Of a DNA stretch of 64,000 bases, positions 53,420-64,000 are shown piece after piece. This DNA comes from an uncultured Paraprevotella sp. GTDB lineage: Bacteria > Bacteroidota > Bacteroidia > Bacteroidales > Bacteroidaceae. The translations under genes were made by a program, and so were the position numbers. Numbering within the stretch: position 1 is the stretch's first letter; every line of letters begins with the position of its first letter. The stretch lies in the NCBI GenBank assembly GCA_944320775.1, contig CALUIV010000011.1:17831-81830 (forward strand), given 5' to 3'. Below the pieces are notes generated by a model that saw only the letters and a list, made by a program, of their open reading frames with translations, was not told the DNA's origin and searched no databases.

Positions 53420-55957
53420 TTAGCCGCATCGGGATGCACCGCAGTGCTTGCAGATGAGGCATCCTTCCTGATAAATGAGGGTTTCGTGACCACAGTTCGG
53501 ACATTTTTGTCCTTTGGCTTCCGTGCCGTCGGAAATGTATTTTTTCAAGGCACGTTCCACACCGTTTTTCCAGGTGTTGATGCTTTCGCTTTCCAACTGC
53601 AGCGAACCAACCAGACGGATAACGTGGTCGAGCGGCATGCGATAACGGAGCACTCCGGAAATCAGTTTGGCATAATTCCAGTATTCTTTGTTGAATTTTT
53701 CGGAAAGGCCTTCGACGGTGGTCTTGTAGCCCTTCTTGTTTTCGAACTGGAAGTCGTAATGCTTGGTACCGTCTTCATTGACATTTTTGATGATTCGCCC
53801 TTTGGTGACGCTTTTGGGAAGAACGATACCCTCGTCGTCGTCCTGAAGACCGGTGAATATTTCGTAGGGATGACCGTCGAGCAGTCCTACGAAAGCCACC
53901 CATTTTTCTTTATTGTTCTGGAAACGAATGACATCACATTCAAGAGATTGCGGACGGGTCTCCGTGACTTCCGGAGCTTTGCAGATTGGAATTTCCTGCT
54001 TGTCTTTCTTCTTGACCGAAATCATGACGCCTGAGCGCGAGCCGTCGCGATAAATGGTGCAGCCTTTGCAACCGGATTTCCAGGCTTCGACATATAGCTT
54101 GTTGACGAGCTCTTCGTCGACCGTGTTGGGCAGATTTACGGTGACGCTGATGGAGTGGTCTACCCATTTCTGGATGGCTCCCTGCATTTTGACTTTCATG
54201 AGCCAGTCTACATCGTTGGCTGTGGCTTTGTAATAAGGCGACTGAGCCACTAAATTGTCTATTTCCTCCTGCGTGTAGTTCTTGGTTGTGTCGTAGCCGT
54301 TAACCTGCATCCAGGTGAGGAATTTGTGGTGGTAAACGATGTATTCCTCGAAAGCATCTCCTGTTTCGTCTACGAAATCAATACGCACTTCGGGATCGTT
54401 CGGGTTGACTTTACGACGGCGCTTGTAGACCGGAAGGAATACAGGTTCGATGCCGGAGGTAGTCTGGGTCATCAGGCTGGTTGTTCCCGTCGGCGCAATG
54501 GTCAGACAGGCAATGTTCCGGCGACCGTATCGGGTCATTTCTTCATAAAGCTCCGGATCGGCTTCTTTGATACGGTTGATAAACGGATTTGCAACTTCAC
54601 GCTGGGTATCATAGATTTCGAATGCTCCTCTTTCTTTGGCCATGTGAACCGAAGAACGATAGGCTTCGAGGGCGATTGTTTTATGGACGTTGACTGAGAA
54701 GTCGGTTGCTTCCTGCGTACCGTAGCGGAGACCGAGTGCGGCGAGCATATCGCCTTCGGCGGTGATACCTACTCCGGTGCGGCGGCCCAGACCGCTCTTT
54801 TTATAGATCTTCTCCCAAAGATGCTTTTCTGTTTCTTTAACTTCGTCGGATTCAGGATCGGATTGGATTTTTGCCATGATAGCTTCGATCTTTTCCAATT
54901 CCAGATCGATGATGTCATCCATGATGCGCTGGGCAATCTGAACATGTTTCTTGAACAGTTCGAAATCAAAATAAGCATCCTTTGTAAACGGATTGACCAC
55001 GTAGGAATAGAGGTTGATGGCCAGCAGACGACAGCTGTCGTAAGGGCACAATGGGATTTCGCCGCAAGGATTGGTGCTGACCGTGCGGAAACCTAAATCG
55101 GCATAGCAGTCGGCTACGGATTCCCGGATAATCGTGTCCCAGAACAAAACCCCGGGTTCGGCAGACTTCCAGGCATTGTGTACAATTTTTTTCCATAATT
55201 CGCTGGCATTGATATCCTTCTGGGTCAATGGCTCTTTGCTGTCGATCGGATATTGCTGGGTATAGGGCTGATTGTTGATAGCGGCCTGCATGAATTCGTC
55301 GTCCAACTTGACCGAAACATTGGCGCCCGTTACTTTTCCTTCTGTCATTTTGGCGTCAATAAAGGCTTCGGCATCGGGATGTTTGATGCTGACAGACAGC
55401 ATCAGGGCACCGCGGCGGCCGTCTTGAGCCACTTCGCGTGTGGAATTGCTGTAACGTTCCATGAAAGGAACAAGTCCGGTAGAAGTTAAGGCTGAATTTT
55501 TTACAGGAGAACCTTTGGGACGAATATGGGAAAGATCATGACCTACGCCGCCACGCCGTTTCATCAGCTGTACCTGTTCCTCATCGATGCGGATGATGCC
55601 TCCATAGGAGTCGGCCTGACCGTCGAGACCAATGACGAAACAGTTGGATAACGAAGCGATCTGATAGCTGTTGCCAATACCGGTCATCGGACTTCCGGCT
55701 GGAACAATATATTTGAAATGATCCAGCAATTCGAAAATCTCGGTTGCAGCCATTGCGTTCGGATATTTAGACTCTATCCGGGCTATTTCGTTGGCCAGAC
55801 GCCAATGCATGTCGACTGGAGATTTTTCGTAGATATTGCCGTAAGAATCTTTCATGGCATACTTGTTCACCCAGACACGGGTGGCCAGTTCATCACCTTT
55901 GAAATAGGCTAATGTAGCGTCAAAGGCTTCGTCGTAGGTGTAGGTTTGTTTTTCCAC
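53420..55957 (-). CDS. nrdJ: Adenosylcobalamin-dependent (class II) ribonucleoside-diphosphate reductase
   Basis: Oxygen-indifferent, vitamin B12-dependent reductase making deoxyribonucleotides, 845 aa. Seen: GSPMTGIGNSYQIASLSNCFV with the first active-site Cys, RRGGVGHDLSHIRPKGSPV, NPCGEIPLCPYDSCRL, with the radical Cys and acid of class II, and IAPTGTTSLMTQTTSGIEPVF. The C-terminus has a four-Cys element (CPNCGHETL, CLICKHCGASRCG), probably both zinc site and redox Cys pair. A consensus promoter precedes it. No cobalamin riboswitch is visible in the leader. Confidence 0.93.
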   Translation of the reverse strand: MEKQTYTYDEAFDATLAYFKGDELATRVWVNKYAMKDSYGNIYEKSPVDMHWRLANEIARIESKYPNAMAATEIFELLDHFKYIVPAGSPMTGIGNSYQIASLSNCFVIGLDGQADSYGGIIRIDEEQVQLMKRRGGVGHDLSHIRPKGSPVKNSALTSTGLVPFMERYSNSTREVAQDGRRGALMLSVSIKHPDAEAFIDAKMTEGKVTGANVSVKLDDEFMQAAINNQPYTQQYPIDSKEPLTQKDINASELWKKIVHNAWKSAEPGVLFWDTIIRESVADCYADLGFRTVSTNPCGEIPLCPYDSCRLLAINLYSYVVNPFTKDAYFDFELFKKHVQIAQRIMDDIIDLELEKIEAIMAKIQSDPESDEVKETEKHLWEKIYKKSGLGRRTGVGITAEGDMLAALGLRYGTQEATDFSVNVHKTIALEAYRSSVHMAKERGAFEIYDTQREVANPFINRIKEADPELYEEMTRYGRRNIACLTIAPTGTTSLMTQTTSGIEPVFLPVYKRRRKVNPNDPEVRIDFVDETGDAFEEYIVYHHKFLTWMQVNGYDTTKNYTQEEIDNLVAQSPYYKATANDVDWLMKVKMQGAIQKWVDHSISVTVNLPNTVDEELVNKLYVEAWKSGCKGCTIYRDGSRSGVMISVKKKDKQEIPICKAPEVTETRPQSLECDVIRFQNNKEKWVAFVGLLDGHPYEIFTGLQDDDEGIVLPKSVTKGRIIKNVNEDGTKHYDFQFENKKGYKTTVEGLSEKFNKEYWNYAKLISGVLRYRMPLDHVIRLVGSLQLESESINTWKNGVERALKKYISDGTEAKGQKCPNCGHETLIYQEGCLICKHCGASRCG

Positions 55958-56040
55958 TTTTTATATCGTTTTAATTAGAATCAATAGGTTTGGAAGACTG
56001 AATAAACGCGCTTCCAATGATGAAAAATATAAAAGCGATG

Positions 56041-56071
56041 CAAAACTAGTGATGTTTTCTGAATAATCAAA
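56041..56071 (-). promoter_or_regulatory. Promoter of nrdJ
   Basis: Minus strand: TTTG (56071-56068), 19 bp, TAGTTTTG (56048-56041), an exact consensus. RNA start is predicted near 56034, a leader of about 75 nt. Confidence 0.75.
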
Positions 56072-56081
56072 ATAAAAAAAG

Positions 56082-56112
56082 GGAAAACTCCCGGATAAAA
56101 AGGTAGTTTTCC
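56082..56112. repeat. Hairpin between divergent nrdJ and nitroreductase promoters
   Basis: GGAAAACT (56082-56089) and AGTTTTCC (56105-56112), 15-nt loop, T-rich on both outer sides. It lies upstream of the nrdJ promoter, so it is not an nrdJ attenuator. It may be a regulatory site. Confidence 0.5.
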
Positions 56113-56226
56113 GGTTTTTGATATTAAGTTGTTGATAATTAATTGTTTAGTTATTTTTGTAAACAAAAAAGTTTTCCAAAAAGTAATTTTACCGTTTGTT
56201 TCTTCGTTTATTTATCTGTGTTTTTG

Positions 56227-56234
56227 TATCTTTG
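56227..56234 (+). promoter_or_regulatory. -7 box of the NfsA-like nitroreductase gene
   Basis: TATCTTTG, 24 bp before the ATG at 56259. It excludes the longer frame starting at 56196. Confidence 0.55.
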
Positions 56235-56258
56235 TGTGGATTGTTTAATAGTAAAAAA

Positions 56259-56999
56259 ATGGAATCAATAAAACAAAGAAGAACCATACGGAAGTATGCG
56301 GATAAGGATGTTCCCGAGGAACTGTTGAACCGGTTGCTGGAAGAGGCTGCAAGAACTCAGACCATGGGAAATCTGCAATTGTACAGTGTCGTAGTTACCC
56401 GAGATGCCGAGATGAAGAAGAAATTGGCTCCGGCACATTTCAACCAGCCTATGGTGACACAGGCGCCGGTGGTACTGACGATTTGTGCGGATTATAACCG
56501 GACCTCAGAATGGTGCAAAAACCGGGATGCGGAGCCGGGATATGATAATCTGCTTTCGTTTATGAATGCAGCAACAGATGCTTTACTGTTTACACAGACT
56601 TTCTCGGTACTGGCCGAAGAGGAAGGACTTGGCCTTTGTTATCTGGGAACAACGGTGTATATGCCTCAGACGATAATCGATGTGTTGCAACTGCCTCGTC
56701 TGGTAATGCCGGTTGCTACGCTGACTGTAGGTTATCCGGATGAGAATCCGGCTCAGTCCGACCGGTTGCCGTTGGCTTCGTTTGTTCATCAGGAAACCTA
56801 TAAAAATTATGACAAAGAGCTGATTGACAAATATTATTCCTATAAGGAATCTTTGCCGGAGAACAAAGAATTTGTTGCCATCAATAAGAAACAGACATTG
56901 GCTCAGGTGTTTGCGGAGATCCGGTATACAAAACGGGATAATGAAGCGATGAGTGCTACTTTGCTGGAAACATTGAAACGCCAGGGATTTTTGGATTGA
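56259..56999 (+). CDS. Nitroreductase family protein, NfsA/FRP-like
   Basis: FMN-dependent NAD(P)H oxidoreductase of 246 aa. FMN contacts are in MESIKQRRTIRKYADKDVP and EEAARTQTMGNLQLYSV. The middle has FMNAATDALLFTQTFSVLAEEEGLGLCYLG, and the C-terminal ~60 residues are the extra helical cap of the NfsA/FRP subgroup. The start ATG 56259 fits the promoter and the family N-terminus. Relatives reduce flavins, quinones and nitroaromatics. The true substrate is unknown. Confidence 0.9.
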   Translation: MESIKQRRTIRKYADKDVPEELLNRLLEEAARTQTMGNLQLYSVVVTRDAEMKKKLAPAHFNQPMVTQAPVVLTICADYNRTSEWCKNRDAEPGYDNLLSFMNAATDALLFTQTFSVLAEEEGLGLCYLGTTVYMPQTIIDVLQLPRLVMPVATLTVGYPDENPAQSDRLPLASFVHQETYKNYDKELIDKYYSYKESLPENKEFVAINKKQTLAQVFAEIRYTKRDNEAMSATLLETLKRQGFLD

Positions 57000-57063
57000 A
57001 CGTTTCAGATAGGTGGTATGGGGGCAAAATCCCGCCGTTTCCTGAATTTGTTGATTCGAACAT

Positions 57064-57103
57064 AAAAAATAAAAGCAGGGTGTTTGCCCTGCTTTTATTT
57101 TTT
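57064..57103. terminator. Bidirectional terminator between nitroreductase and DPP IV genes
   Basis: A 17-bp perfect stem (57064-57080 with 57087-57103, core AAAAGCAGGG / CCCTGCTTTT), 6-nt loop, with A run before and T run after. Confidence 0.93.
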
Positions 57104-57112
57104 ATGTTTTGT

Positions 57113-59317
57113 TCATTTTTTCAATTCTCGGATAAAGAAATTGGAAATGCTGGTGAACAGATGGTTTCTGGTGTTTCCGCCATAGATTCCATGATTTCTG
57201 TTGGTATAGGGAAGCATCATAAATGGTTTGTCTGCTTGAACCAATGCCTCGGCATATTCGGCAACGTTGCGGAAGTGTACGTTGTCGTCGGCCATACCAT
57301 GACAGATCAGCAGGCTTCCATGCAATTGTCCGGCACGTGAAATCGGGTTGCGGTCGTAGCCACTCGGATTCTCTTTTGGAGTACGCATGAAGCGTTCGGT
57401 ATAGACTGTGTCATAGAAACGCCAGCTGGTTGGAGGAGCTACGGCAACACCGGCCTTAAACACCGGCCGTCCTTCACTCATACTCATCAGGGTGTTGAAT
57501 CCGCCGAAACTCCATCCCCAGATTCCAATGCTGTTTTTGTCTACATAAGGCAAAGTTCCGAGATAGATGGCTGTTTCGACCTGGTCTTTTGATTCAAGGT
57601 CGCCAAGATTCAGATAAGTGCAACGTTCGAATGCTGCTCCACGTCCACCGGTACCACGTCCGTCTACACAAACCATGATGAAACCTTGTTGGGCCATATA
57701 TTGTTCGTAAAGCGTACCACCCATATTACCGGCATTCCAGGAGTCGAGCACTTGCTGTGAACCCGGTCCGCTGTATTGGAACAGGATAACCGGATATTTC
57801 TTGTTGGCATTGAAATCAGCTGGTTTTACCATATAACCGTTCAGTTCGACTCCTTCGCTGGTCTTGAAAGTGAAGAATTCCCGGCTACCCAGATTAAGTT
57901 GAGCCAATTTGTCTTTCAGTGCTTGATTATCGAGCAGAACTTTGAGTTCCTTACCTTTGTTGTTGCAAAGAGAAGTGACGAACGGGGTATTGATGTTTGA
58001 ATAGACATTCATGTAATATTTGAAGTTCTTGCTGAAAATTGCACTATTTTGGCCGGCGTCCTTGGAAAGTTTGGTCGTTTTGCCTTTTGAATCCGTACAG
58101 TAAACGGCATTTTTAGTAGGGCCTTCCTGGTTGGAAGTGTAATAGAAAGAACCGGTTTTTTCATCATATCCGTAGAAATCAGTGACAACAAAATTACCTT
58201 TGGTAACTTGTTTGAGCAAATTACCGTTGGTGTTGTACCAGTAGATATGGTTATAGCCGTCGCGTTCGCTTAGCAAGGCAAATTTATCTCCGTAGAAGTG
58301 GATGTGGCTATAAGCCTTTTCAGTGATGTATTTGTCAACCTGATCGCGTACGATCATTTTGCATTCCGTAGAACGTGGATTGGCCATGTAGATTTCAAGA
58401 TTGTCCTGATGACGGTTCAGGGTATAGATGGCCAGCTTGTTCGGATCGTTGGTAAATTTAATGCGTGGAATATAACCGTCTGCCGGTAACGGCAATTTCA
58501 TCTGACGCGTTACGCGTGTCTTGATTTCGAAAGTATGTACGGTGACAGTAGCATTCGTCTCGCCGGCTATCGGATATTTGTATTCATAGCTTCCGGGATA
58601 GTCTGCATACTGGTTCATGGTCGGGCTGCTGCCTTTGAACAATGGGAATGAAAACATACGGACTTTGCTTTCATCGTAGCGAACCCATGCGATCATGCTG
58701 TTGTCGGCGTTGAAGTCGAAAGAACAGTCGTTGCTGAATTCTTCTTCATTGACCCAGTCGGGGATTCCGTTGATGATTTCATTCATTTTACCATCCTTGG
58801 TGATTTGACTCTCGCTGTTGTTGTACAGGAGTTTCACCAGGAATAGATTGTTTTCACGGACGAAGGCTACCATGTTTCCGTCGTTGGAGAACATCGGAAC
58901 CTGTTGTGGACCACCGTCAGAAAGAGGGACAATGGTGTTGTTCTCTACATTATATATATAATAGACGGCGGTGTTGGAATGACGGTAGATGGCTCTGGTT
59001 TGTGTACGGATCAGAATGTTTTTTTCGTCCGGTGACATGATATAACCGTCGATATAGTCCAGTTTGACTTCTTTTAATTTGCTTACATCGAAAAGGACTC
59101 CGGTCTGGGTTCCGTTTTTGAATGAATATTTCACAATCTGTTTGTGGTCGGGACTGAGTTGTGAATAACTTTCTCCGTCGTTCATCGGATTTACGCCATA
59201 AATGCGTTGTGCTGAATAAACGCCATTGCAAATGTCTTTCAGGTTCAGTGTCTTTTCTGCTCTAGCAGGGAACAGAAAGGCGACCAGCAGAATGAATAAG
59301 TTAATTGTTTTTTTCAT
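57113..59317 (-). CDS. Dipeptidyl peptidase IV-type S9 serine peptidase
   Basis: Secreted prolyl dipeptidase, about 734 aa. Signal peptide near residues 1-20 (MKKTINLFILLVAFLFPARA), beta-propeller domain (about 60-480) with the amine-binding Glu pair in DWVNEEEFSND, then an alpha/beta-hydrolase domain. The nucleophile serine lies in WGWSFGGFN, the Asp in HGMADDNVH and the His in YTNRNHGIYGGNT. The frame could start at 59326, three codons earlier. It cuts X-Pro dipeptides that a POT transporter could import. Prolyl tripeptidyl peptidases are close relatives and cannot be fully excluded. Confidence 0.9.
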   Translation of the reverse strand: MKKTINLFILLVAFLFPARAEKTLNLKDICNGVYSAQRIYGVNPMNDGESYSQLSPDHKQIVKYSFKNGTQTGVLFDVSKLKEVKLDYIDGYIMSPDEKNILIRTQTRAIYRHSNTAVYYIYNVENNTIVPLSDGGPQQVPMFSNDGNMVAFVRENNLFLVKLLYNNSESQITKDGKMNEIINGIPDWVNEEEFSNDCSFDFNADNSMIAWVRYDESKVRMFSFPLFKGSSPTMNQYADYPGSYEYKYPIAGETNATVTVHTFEIKTRVTRQMKLPLPADGYIPRIKFTNDPNKLAIYTLNRHQDNLEIYMANPRSTECKMIVRDQVDKYITEKAYSHIHFYGDKFALLSERDGYNHIYWYNTNGNLLKQVTKGNFVVTDFYGYDEKTGSFYYTSNQEGPTKNAVYCTDSKGKTTKLSKDAGQNSAIFSKNFKYYMNVYSNINTPFVTSLCNNKGKELKVLLDNQALKDKLAQLNLGSREFFTFKTSEGVELNGYMVKPADFNANKKYPVILFQYSGPGSQQVLDSWNAGNMGGTLYEQYMAQQGFIMVCVDGRGTGGRGAAFERCTYLNLGDLESKDQVETAIYLGTLPYVDKNSIGIWGWSFGGFNTLMSMSEGRPVFKAGVAVAPPTSWRFYDTVYTERFMRTPKENPSGYDRNPISRAGQLHGSLLICHGMADDNVHFRNVAEYAEALVQADKPFMMLPYTNRNHGIYGGNTRNHLFTSISNFFIRELKK

Positions 59318-59395
59318 ATTGTTCATGTTAAAAATTTAAGTTGCAAGTTTTGGTAATTAGAGGTATTGCTGTTTCTATTTTGCTTTTCAAGCCTT

Positions 59396-59424
59396 ACAAA
59401 GATAGGGATTTTTACTATCTTTGT
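59396..59424. promoter_or_regulatory. Palindromic divergent -7 boxes of DPP IV and radical SAM genes
   Basis: ACAAAGATAG (59396-59405) and CTATCTTTGT (59415-59424) are perfect inverted repeats, 9 bp apart. Each arm contains a consensus -7 box TATCTTTG: minus strand 59404-59397 for the peptidase gene, plus strand 59416-59423 for the radical SAM gene. No good -33 elements are seen. Confidence 0.6.
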
Positions 59425-59445
59425 AAGCATAATGCATTAAAATGT

Positions 59446-60369
59446 ATGAATTCGATTCGTTTATATCGGGATTTTGGATGTTTTCTGAAGGAATCTTTCC
59501 CATTTAAGGTGCAAAAGATTTCGTTGAATGCGGGTTTTACCTGTCCGAACAGAGACGGTACGAAAGGTTATGGAGGATGTACGTTTTGTAATAATCAGAC
59601 GTTCAATCCGGATTATTGCCGTACGGAGAAATCTATTACACAGCAATTGGAAGAGGGGCGGACTTTTTTTGCAGGGAAATATCCTCAGATGAAATACCTG
59701 GCCTATTTCCAGGCATATACAAATACTTATGCAGATGTAGGGCTTCTGATGGAAAAGTATGAAGAGGCTTTGTCGGTCGAGGGTGTTGTGGGACTGGTTA
59801 TCGGGACACGGCCGGATTGTATGCCGGACGAGCTGTTGAAAGCTTTGGAGAAGTTGAACAAGCAGACTTTTCTGCTCGTTGAGTATGGTATTGAAAGTGC
59901 GAATGATGAAACGTTGATACGGATTAATCGCGGGCATACTTTTGCGCAGACCCGTGAAGCTGTTGAACGGACGGCAGCTGCCGGAATCCGGGTTGGAGGG
60001 CATGTGATTTTGGGATTGCCCTGTGAGGAACGTGAAGAATTGCTCCGGCAGGCTCGTCTCATTTCGTCTCTGCCGTTGACTACTTTGAAATTACATCAGT
60101 TGCAGTTGATTCGTGGTACGAAGATGGCCCGTCAGTTTGCCGAACATCCGGAATGGTTTCATCTTTATACGGCTGAAGAATATATAGATCTGGTGATTGA
60201 TTATGTAGAACGGTTGCGTTCTGATCTGGTTCTGGAACGTTTTGTTTCGCAGTCGCCCAAAAACTTGCTGATAGCGCCGGATTGGGGACTGAAAAATTAT
60301 GAGTTTACAGAGAAAGTTCGAAAAAGGATGCTGGAAAGGGGCGCTTTTCAGGGAAGGTTGGCGGATTAA
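59446..60369 (+). CDS. Radical SAM protein, TIGR01212/YhcC family
   Basis: A 307-aa [4Fe-4S] radical SAM enzyme. The cluster cysteines have the family's wide spacing, C-x11-C-x2-C, in FTCPNRDGTKGYGGCTFCNN. Further signatures: YFQAYTNTYADV, GLVIGTRPDCMPDELL, LVEYGIESANDETL and LKLHQLQLIRGT. Function in the cell is not established. The longer frame from 59341 is excluded by the -7 box at 59416-59423. Confidence 0.9.
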   Translation: MNSIRLYRDFGCFLKESFPFKVQKISLNAGFTCPNRDGTKGYGGCTFCNNQTFNPDYCRTEKSITQQLEEGRTFFAGKYPQMKYLAYFQAYTNTYADVGLLMEKYEEALSVEGVVGLVIGTRPDCMPDELLKALEKLNKQTFLLVEYGIESANDETLIRINRGHTFAQTREAVERTAAAGIRVGGHVILGLPCEEREELLRQARLISSLPLTTLKLHQLQLIRGTKMARQFAEHPEWFHLYTAEEYIDLVIDYVERLRSDLVLERFVSQSPKNLLIAPDWGLKNYEFTEKVRKRMLERGAFQGRLAD

Positions 60370-60413
60370 TTTTTCTTTTTGTGCATATTCTTCCTTAAAA
60401 AGAGAAAAAAAAT

Positions 60414-60421
60414 TATCTTTG
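60414..60421 (+). promoter_or_regulatory. -7 box of the beta-galactosidase gene
   Basis: TATCTTTG, 56 bp before the ATG at 60478, leaving a leader of about 50 nt. No clear -33. Confidence 0.5.
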
Positions 60422-60459
60422 CTTCATAAATAATGAATATTTCCAATATATATAATTAA

Positions 60460-63621
<3,162 letters not shown>

Positions 63622-63727
63622 TACCTATGTAAAGTAGGGTAAAATCTATTTTATAAATATCTGAAAAAGGATGGGGCGAAACTAAAATGACCGCTCTGGT
63701 AAGTTTCAGATGGTAACTATACACTTA

Positions 63728-63774
63728 AAAGGGTCGTATCTACTTCTGTGCAGAGTAATGATACGACCTTTTCT
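63728..63774 (+). terminator. Terminator of the beta-galactosidase gene
   Basis: AAAGGGTCGTATC (63728-63740) pairs with GATACGACCTTTT (63760-63772) with one G-T pair, 19-nt loop, then TCT. Confidence 0.8.
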
Positions 63775-64000
63775 AGTAAATGTCCAGATATCAAATTATC
63801 GGTTCGTGTTTTTAGGGGGGGATAGTTTCTTTATTTTTGAATTAGGTTATGTTGATCTCTCATTTTTATAGAATATCTGGTTGTTTTCTTCTGTCATATT
63901 TTGATTGAAAACACCGTTCTTTCATCGGTTGCTGCAAGTTTAACGTAAAAAAGTGTGTTTCAGGGCAAAATTTTTTAGTATGTTTTGAAATGCTGTTAAA
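63775..64000. other. Non-coding end of window
   Basis: AT-rich sequence with a run of seven G near 63817. No gene start, tRNA or clear promoter is seen before the window ends. Confidence 0.5.

Noticed and set aside
55958-56195. Possible cobalamin riboswitch before the B12-dependent reductase
   Set aside because: The predicted leader is only about 75 nt and I see no B12-box-like conserved core.

Overview
The window is chromosomal DNA from a member of the order Bacteroidales. A Tannerellaceae/Parabacteroides-like host is my best guess, from memory of gene content only. The evidence is many Bacteroidota-type promoters (-33 TTTG, about 19-20 bp, -7 TAnnTTTG), a MurF-alanine racemase fusion, a two-ExbD TonB energiser operon, a GSCFA protein, IstB/AbiE accessory debris, carboxypeptidase-repeat outer-membrane receptors and secreted glycoside hydrolases. 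Most of the window is ordinary core genome with clear hairpin terminators between convergent genes.

Layout. 1-5.2 kb: end of a polyprenyl synthetase gene, TatD nuclease, tRNA-Ser(GGA), ExbB / 4-TM protein / ExbD / ExbD operon, Lrp regulator. 5.2-7.1 kb (minus): O-acetylhomoserine sulfhydrylase and an RlpA-like protein. 7.2-14 kb: a TetR-TolC-MFP-RND efflux operon ending in a small PII-like protein, with a perfect 12-bp-arm palindrome over the promoter. 14-24.7 kb: GH20 hexosaminidase, SulP transporter with STAS domain, POT peptide transporter, NhaC antiporter, nitroreductase, GH2 enzyme. 24.8-26.4 kb: two decayed outer-membrane protein genes. 26.5-30.1 kb: superoxide dismutase, Upf1/IGHMBP2-type helicase, EamA transporter. 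30.2-32.1 kb: an ABC-type ATPase paired with a DUF4435 (TOPRIM-like) protein, the same two-gene logic as PARIS/OLD-type defence. 32.3-39.3 kb: trkA and dxs (minus), GSCFA and MurF-Alr (plus).

39.3-48.2 kb is the plastic part. It holds two tandem paralogous TonB-type receptors (the downstream copy frameshifted by an apparent quasipalindrome-templated mutation), a divergent PAS-LuxR regulator, an AbiEi/AbiEii toxin-antitoxin pair with its own promoter and inverted-repeat operator, an internally deleted IS21-type istB, and a second copy of the last 118 bp of the LuxR gene. From 48.2 kb the core genome resumes: threonine aldolase, the sodium-pumping decarboxylase operon oadG-oadA-oadB, folB, B12-dependent ribonucleotide reductase, nitroreductase, dipeptidyl peptidase IV, a YhcC-type radical SAM protein and a LacZ-type beta-galactosidase.

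Themes: periplasmic and outer-membrane energy use (ExbBD, TonB receptors, RND pump), sodium economy (OadGAB exporting Na+, NhaC exchanging Na+/H+), glycan and peptide scavenging (GH20, two GH2, DPP IV, POT), and an accessory zone where receptors, toxin-antitoxin genes and IS debris recombine.
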